From Varroa destructor (lineage: Eukaryota; Arthropoda; Arachnida; Mesostigmata; Varroidae), in NCBI RefSeq assembly GCF_002443255.2, contig NW_019211455.1, positions 56,114,671 to 56,178,670 of the forward strand: a stretch of 64,000 nt of DNA, written 5' to 3'. Shown here piece after piece: positions 59,940-64,000 of this stretch. Below the pieces are notes generated by a model that was not told the DNA's origin, made no database searches, and worked only from the letters and a program-made list of their open reading frames with translations. The position numbers were made by a program, and so were the translations under genes. Numbering within the stretch: position 1 is the first letter of the stretch; every line of letters starts with the position of its first letter.

Positions 59940-61640
59940 ACAAGGTTTTATTTAAGACATAAAACATGAGGGCATTAATTGGAATGTTTCTATCGCCACC
60001 GGATATACGAATAGATATACACGATAATATACGAATACGCACAGACCAGAGGGTGGAGTCACGCTATCATATGATTATAGGAAGAACCTTATCTAATCCT
60101 AATACTGCCGAGTGCTAACGGAAGGACTTAATTGACCTTATAAAGCTACCGATATTTAAATACCCCACTGCCGCATAAATCACTTGAAGTAGTGCTAAGT
60201 TCGAGCGCTAATGCCATATTAGTCTGGCTAAGAATATTTTACGCCCCTGCAAAGCGAGACCAGCAAAAAAATTGCATTGCATTTAAATTTTCCGCTAGCT
60301 GAATTATAGGCCAGTTTTTTCGAGCTTTTAGCCTGAGGGGGCATGAGCAAACGTTGCAACGTGTTCCATTAATCGTATCGCTTATAGAGGCCGATGCATC
60401 GAGCGCGTCAATGGTGCAATATTGAAGGACAATGCAATCCTACAAGCCAGAGCCATAAACTCGTATCAAAAGGCCCTCTTGACTATTTCGTCGCCGCTTG
60501 CTTATCATTGTCAGTGTTAGCAGTTGTCATGTCTACGCAATACCGTTGCTTAAAAGTCAGTGAACAACGTTAGGGCCATTCAACTCAAACCTCCCATACG
60601 TTTTTTCGGTAATGTAGGAACAAAACGTGCCTGAACGAAACCAAAACACCTCCTTTGAGATTTATTCTAAAGTGCTCCTCTTTCACAATGGTGAGATTTC
60701 TCTTGTCCACTAACAGTTAGGGTACACTGTACACAATGTTAATGACGCAAGAACAAGGCACATTCTTTCATACATGTTTTGTCAATGCTAAACACGGTCT
60801 GGGTATACATTATTTGTATGACAGTCACCATTATACGGTTGTGATTGCCGACATTTATCTTTAGCAACACCGACTTCAATTGTTTCGCGTTACAAGCAGT
60901 GATACTTTTGCGTAAGAAACAAACGTTTTTCTCGTAACACAGCGGAAAACATGAACGTCAACAATAAAAATGCTTACGTTGCGTGGAATAGACTGTATTT
61001 ACTCATTAATTACTATCTCTTTTATGTATTCCTGTAATCCCTTAATAGTCCGATATCAGGTAGATATGGCTAGTATATGAAATAATAGGGTCGCTGGTTG
61101 AAATAGCTCTGATATTCAGGGCTTCAACACCCACCCACATAATTGTACCAACACTACGTAAACGTCATTTGCACATTTGATAGATATGATTTCAGCTTCT
61201 CAGTCGCTAATTTGCAAGAATTAGAATCGCAGTATAAAAGTATACAAGTTCTAGGTTTTACTTACGACTGGTAAATTCGCATCTTGCAGCCGAAAGTCAG
61301 CCCTATCCCGTGTGATCAAATGATTATTTACGCTATATTCATACGAGAAATCTGCAAGTTAAATTACAAGCAACTACGTGTTTTTATGGTAGTATATCAG
61401 TAAACGGATCTTCGTTTTACTGGCTTTCCAAGGAGCATGAGCTTCTTCCGCCGATAACCTCGACTCTGTTCAGCTTAGTTTCGTTAGTAGATGTGCTTAT
61501 ATATTTGTGCCTGTATACCCGGTCACTATAATCCCTTATGCTTCGGCCAGAAGTCCGTGTGATGCGAGAAAGTAGAGCGGGATCTATACGTAATAGACTA
61601 GGTCACAAGGCTGAAGTGTTCAAGGAGAGAAGGTGAATAG
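59940..61640. other. No gene recognised
   Basis: AT-rich sequence with short frames only; I see no repeat family member, RNA gene or notable structure. Confidence 0.4.
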
Positions 61641-64000
61641 GCAAGGTTGTACAGAATTCTACGGAGGGAGGTAACGAGTAAAACACTGGGATTCAGTTAT
61701 GCGGCGGCGAGATTAAGTCCAATGCCGGAGGTTACGAGGCAACAGGTTCACAGGACAATGACAGCAGTAGTGCCACTGGCCAACTCGAGCTTTGTTGGCC
61801 TGGGTAACTGGGCAAAACCAGGAGCAGAAGCAAGAGTGGCAATAAGAAAACCATGCACAAAAATACCAACAGCCGTAAATAGCAGCGGAGCCTAGACACA
61901 ACAAAATGAAGTGGCCTAAAATCGTTTTAGTTGTGGTATACCGGTGTGCAAAGACATGCGGCCCTTTCGAGATCGAAACGAACGATATAGAAAATTAAAA
62001 TGAAAGTGCGGTCATCCTCAACAAGAGCCACCATCATCATCATCCCCATCTGTGCTCAGGCGCTGATTGACGAAGTCGAGGCAACAGCGCGTAGGATCCG
62101 CTAAATTTACACGGTCGTGATAGAAGCGTGATCGATTCTGGCGAGAAGTCTGCAAACCCATTGACTGCTTGCTGATTAAGCTACCAGTCAACAGCCACCT
62201 CGGGGGACGGGACAAGCTGCAGTTACAGCATATACAGCGTTGTATAGAGTGAGTGTATGTATGTGCTTTTAATTAAAAGATGTAGGTGTTCCCGAAGTTG
62301 CTGCTGCCGCCTGTCGTTTTATTTTGCAGCGATCATTATTGCCTTTGTTAAGGCGTTATTTGGATTGTTGCCCGAATCCTATAAGCACGCCACCTAGATA
62401 CATCTTTGCCGCACTGGATTTAATTCTGTTTTTAAACGTTAGCTGCATGGGTGTTGCGTATGTGTGAACAATTCCGTTCTTTAGGAAGGCGACTTAGTCC
62501 TTTATCCTCCGATCGTATAGGCCTCTGCTCCCTTTTGTTCTTTCACACGAAGGCTCATTATTCACAACTCCATTAGAGATTTTTAACGACAAACCGCGGT
62601 CGTTCAAAACGTCGATCGTAGGAGGCCTACTGGCCTGTAAAAGGACAATGAATGGTGGGTTGAAATGGGGAACGATACTCTAGCAGGGACAAGATCAGCA
62701 CAAGATTGAAGGAAGAGCGGCTAGCCTATCTCCGGAGGTTGGCAGCCACATCAAGACGTTGTCTATAACCATGATAGAAAAATGCGCACCAACGACCGTT
62801 TGGAGTGGCTGTGTGACCGGAGGGTCAGGCCAAGTAAGTAAATGCTCGCGTTATGAGGTAGAAAGACTAGTGACCTCATTGTGTGGGGATGAAGCTACTT
62901 CTAAGTACCGGTTGTGAAATATAATCGTGATGCGGCGCTGTACGAGCAGAAGGGTTACCGCGTTCAACCCCACCAGATTGCTTGTAACTCCCGTGGGGAA
63001 CCGAACTCGTAATTGATATGATATAAAAACCATCATTGGGTGTGAAACAGTATTGGAGCACGGCCATAGACCTAAATATGTAAAAGTATACGCACTTGAC
63101 ATTCGTTACCGTATTGGTCTAAGGAAAAAAAGGAGTATCATTAAACAACGCCGCCGGCACCTTATTATAGCCATGGCTTTTATGTCGTATTACACTCGGG
63201 TAGCACTGATTATTTATTCAATTCCTATCATTAAGAAAATGGTTGGTTGCGTCAAGTGTGAGTTAACATATTAATACTATCATACAATTAATAATATCAC
63301 GATATTCTGCACGTCTCGAGTAAAGAAGTCCGTTGCGAAATTGGAAGCATCTTGGGTCTCCTAGTTAGCCTTGGGTTGATATTGGCCCTGTTTATAGTTT
63401 TGTTCTAGATCAACAATGGCCGTAATTCTGTATATTATAATTATGATCCTTCCTGTCAATATAATAATAGTAATAAGGGCATTGACTTGTCCAGTTGTTT
63501 GCAATCGAATTATGGACCGTTTATACGTTCATTGTATAATTGAGATACTGAGTCCCTCTCCTGTCCTGCCTAATTGTCTAGCAGATAGTAGAAATAATGA
63601 GTAATGCCTTCGGTTGAATCAAGTTCAACCGTCGGAGCTAAACCCCATGTTCGACTCACATAAAACAGGCTATAAAAATATTGCTCGAACTTCTGTAAAA
63701 AAGAAATAATGGTTTTTACTCTTATGCTATTCTTAGCTTGATGGCAAACAAGAGCGAAAAGTTCCCAAACTTTTTGTGCGCGTGAACGTACGCTGGTGAC
63801 GGTGGTGATGCAGCGCATTGATTATTATTATTATCAGTGTTTTCTGTTTATAATTATCCATCTTTTGTTAACAGAAATTTGGAAATTCTTCCGCTATAGC
63901 GTATACTTTCTATCGTATGACAAGTGACGTGTATTTGACCGGCTATTGTATTATCGAGAACGGCATCGTAAGATGTCCAAGACCGGCTCTAACTTATTTA

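Noticed and set aside
1..64000. CRISPR array, bacterial operon, prophage or insertion sequence
   Set aside because: No spaced direct repeats, no closely packed long frames and no ribosome-binding sites occur; the one certain gene is a spliced eukaryotic gene.

Overview
The window reads as nuclear DNA of an animal, most likely an arthropod and possibly a mite or tick. It has about 40% GC, no operons, CpG that does not look depleted, abundant (AT)n and other microsatellites, tRNA-derived short repeats, and one unmistakable conserved gene cut by GT-AG introns. The arthropod placement is an inference; nothing here fixes the species.

Layout. 1-7.6 kb: mostly non-coding, with a perfect 33-bp tandem duplication (408-473), a 20-T run, two tetranucleotide microsatellites and two weak coding-like frames (3.5-4.3 kb). 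7.86-10.59 kb, + strand: NAA10 (ARD1), the catalytic N-alpha-acetyltransferase subunit, in three exons encoding 195 residues. This is the only gene I can name. 11.3-13.85 kb: a tRNA-like relic, a decayed frame resembling the C-terminal part of a Mutator-like transposase, and a possible two-exon small gene with a 54-nt intron. 15-24 kb: two copies of a tRNA-derived SINE-like repeat (a third lies at 49.7 kb) and several unidentified minus-strand open frames. 25.5-33.2 kb: a GC-richer, triplet-rich block whose strand composition flips near 26.8 kb. It ends just before a possible three-exon, 206-codon unidentified gene (33,228-34,627, +). 35-64 kb: AT-rich, with many microsatellites, a 20-G run, a pair of mutually exclusive hairpins at 55.05 kb, and scattered coding-like frames with no recognisable family.

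Reliability. At this base composition, chance alone gives about a dozen open frames of 100 codons or more in 64 kb on six frames. Every coding entry other than NAA10 is therefore a hypothesis supported only by frame openness, splice-site quality, intron phase or residue composition, and its confidence is set accordingly. No homology search was possible. No functional module linking several genes is visible, and I did not find a convincing new system. The best candidates for something undescribed are the three-exon orphan gene with its upstream skew-switched block, the two-exon small gene, and the SINE-like family.
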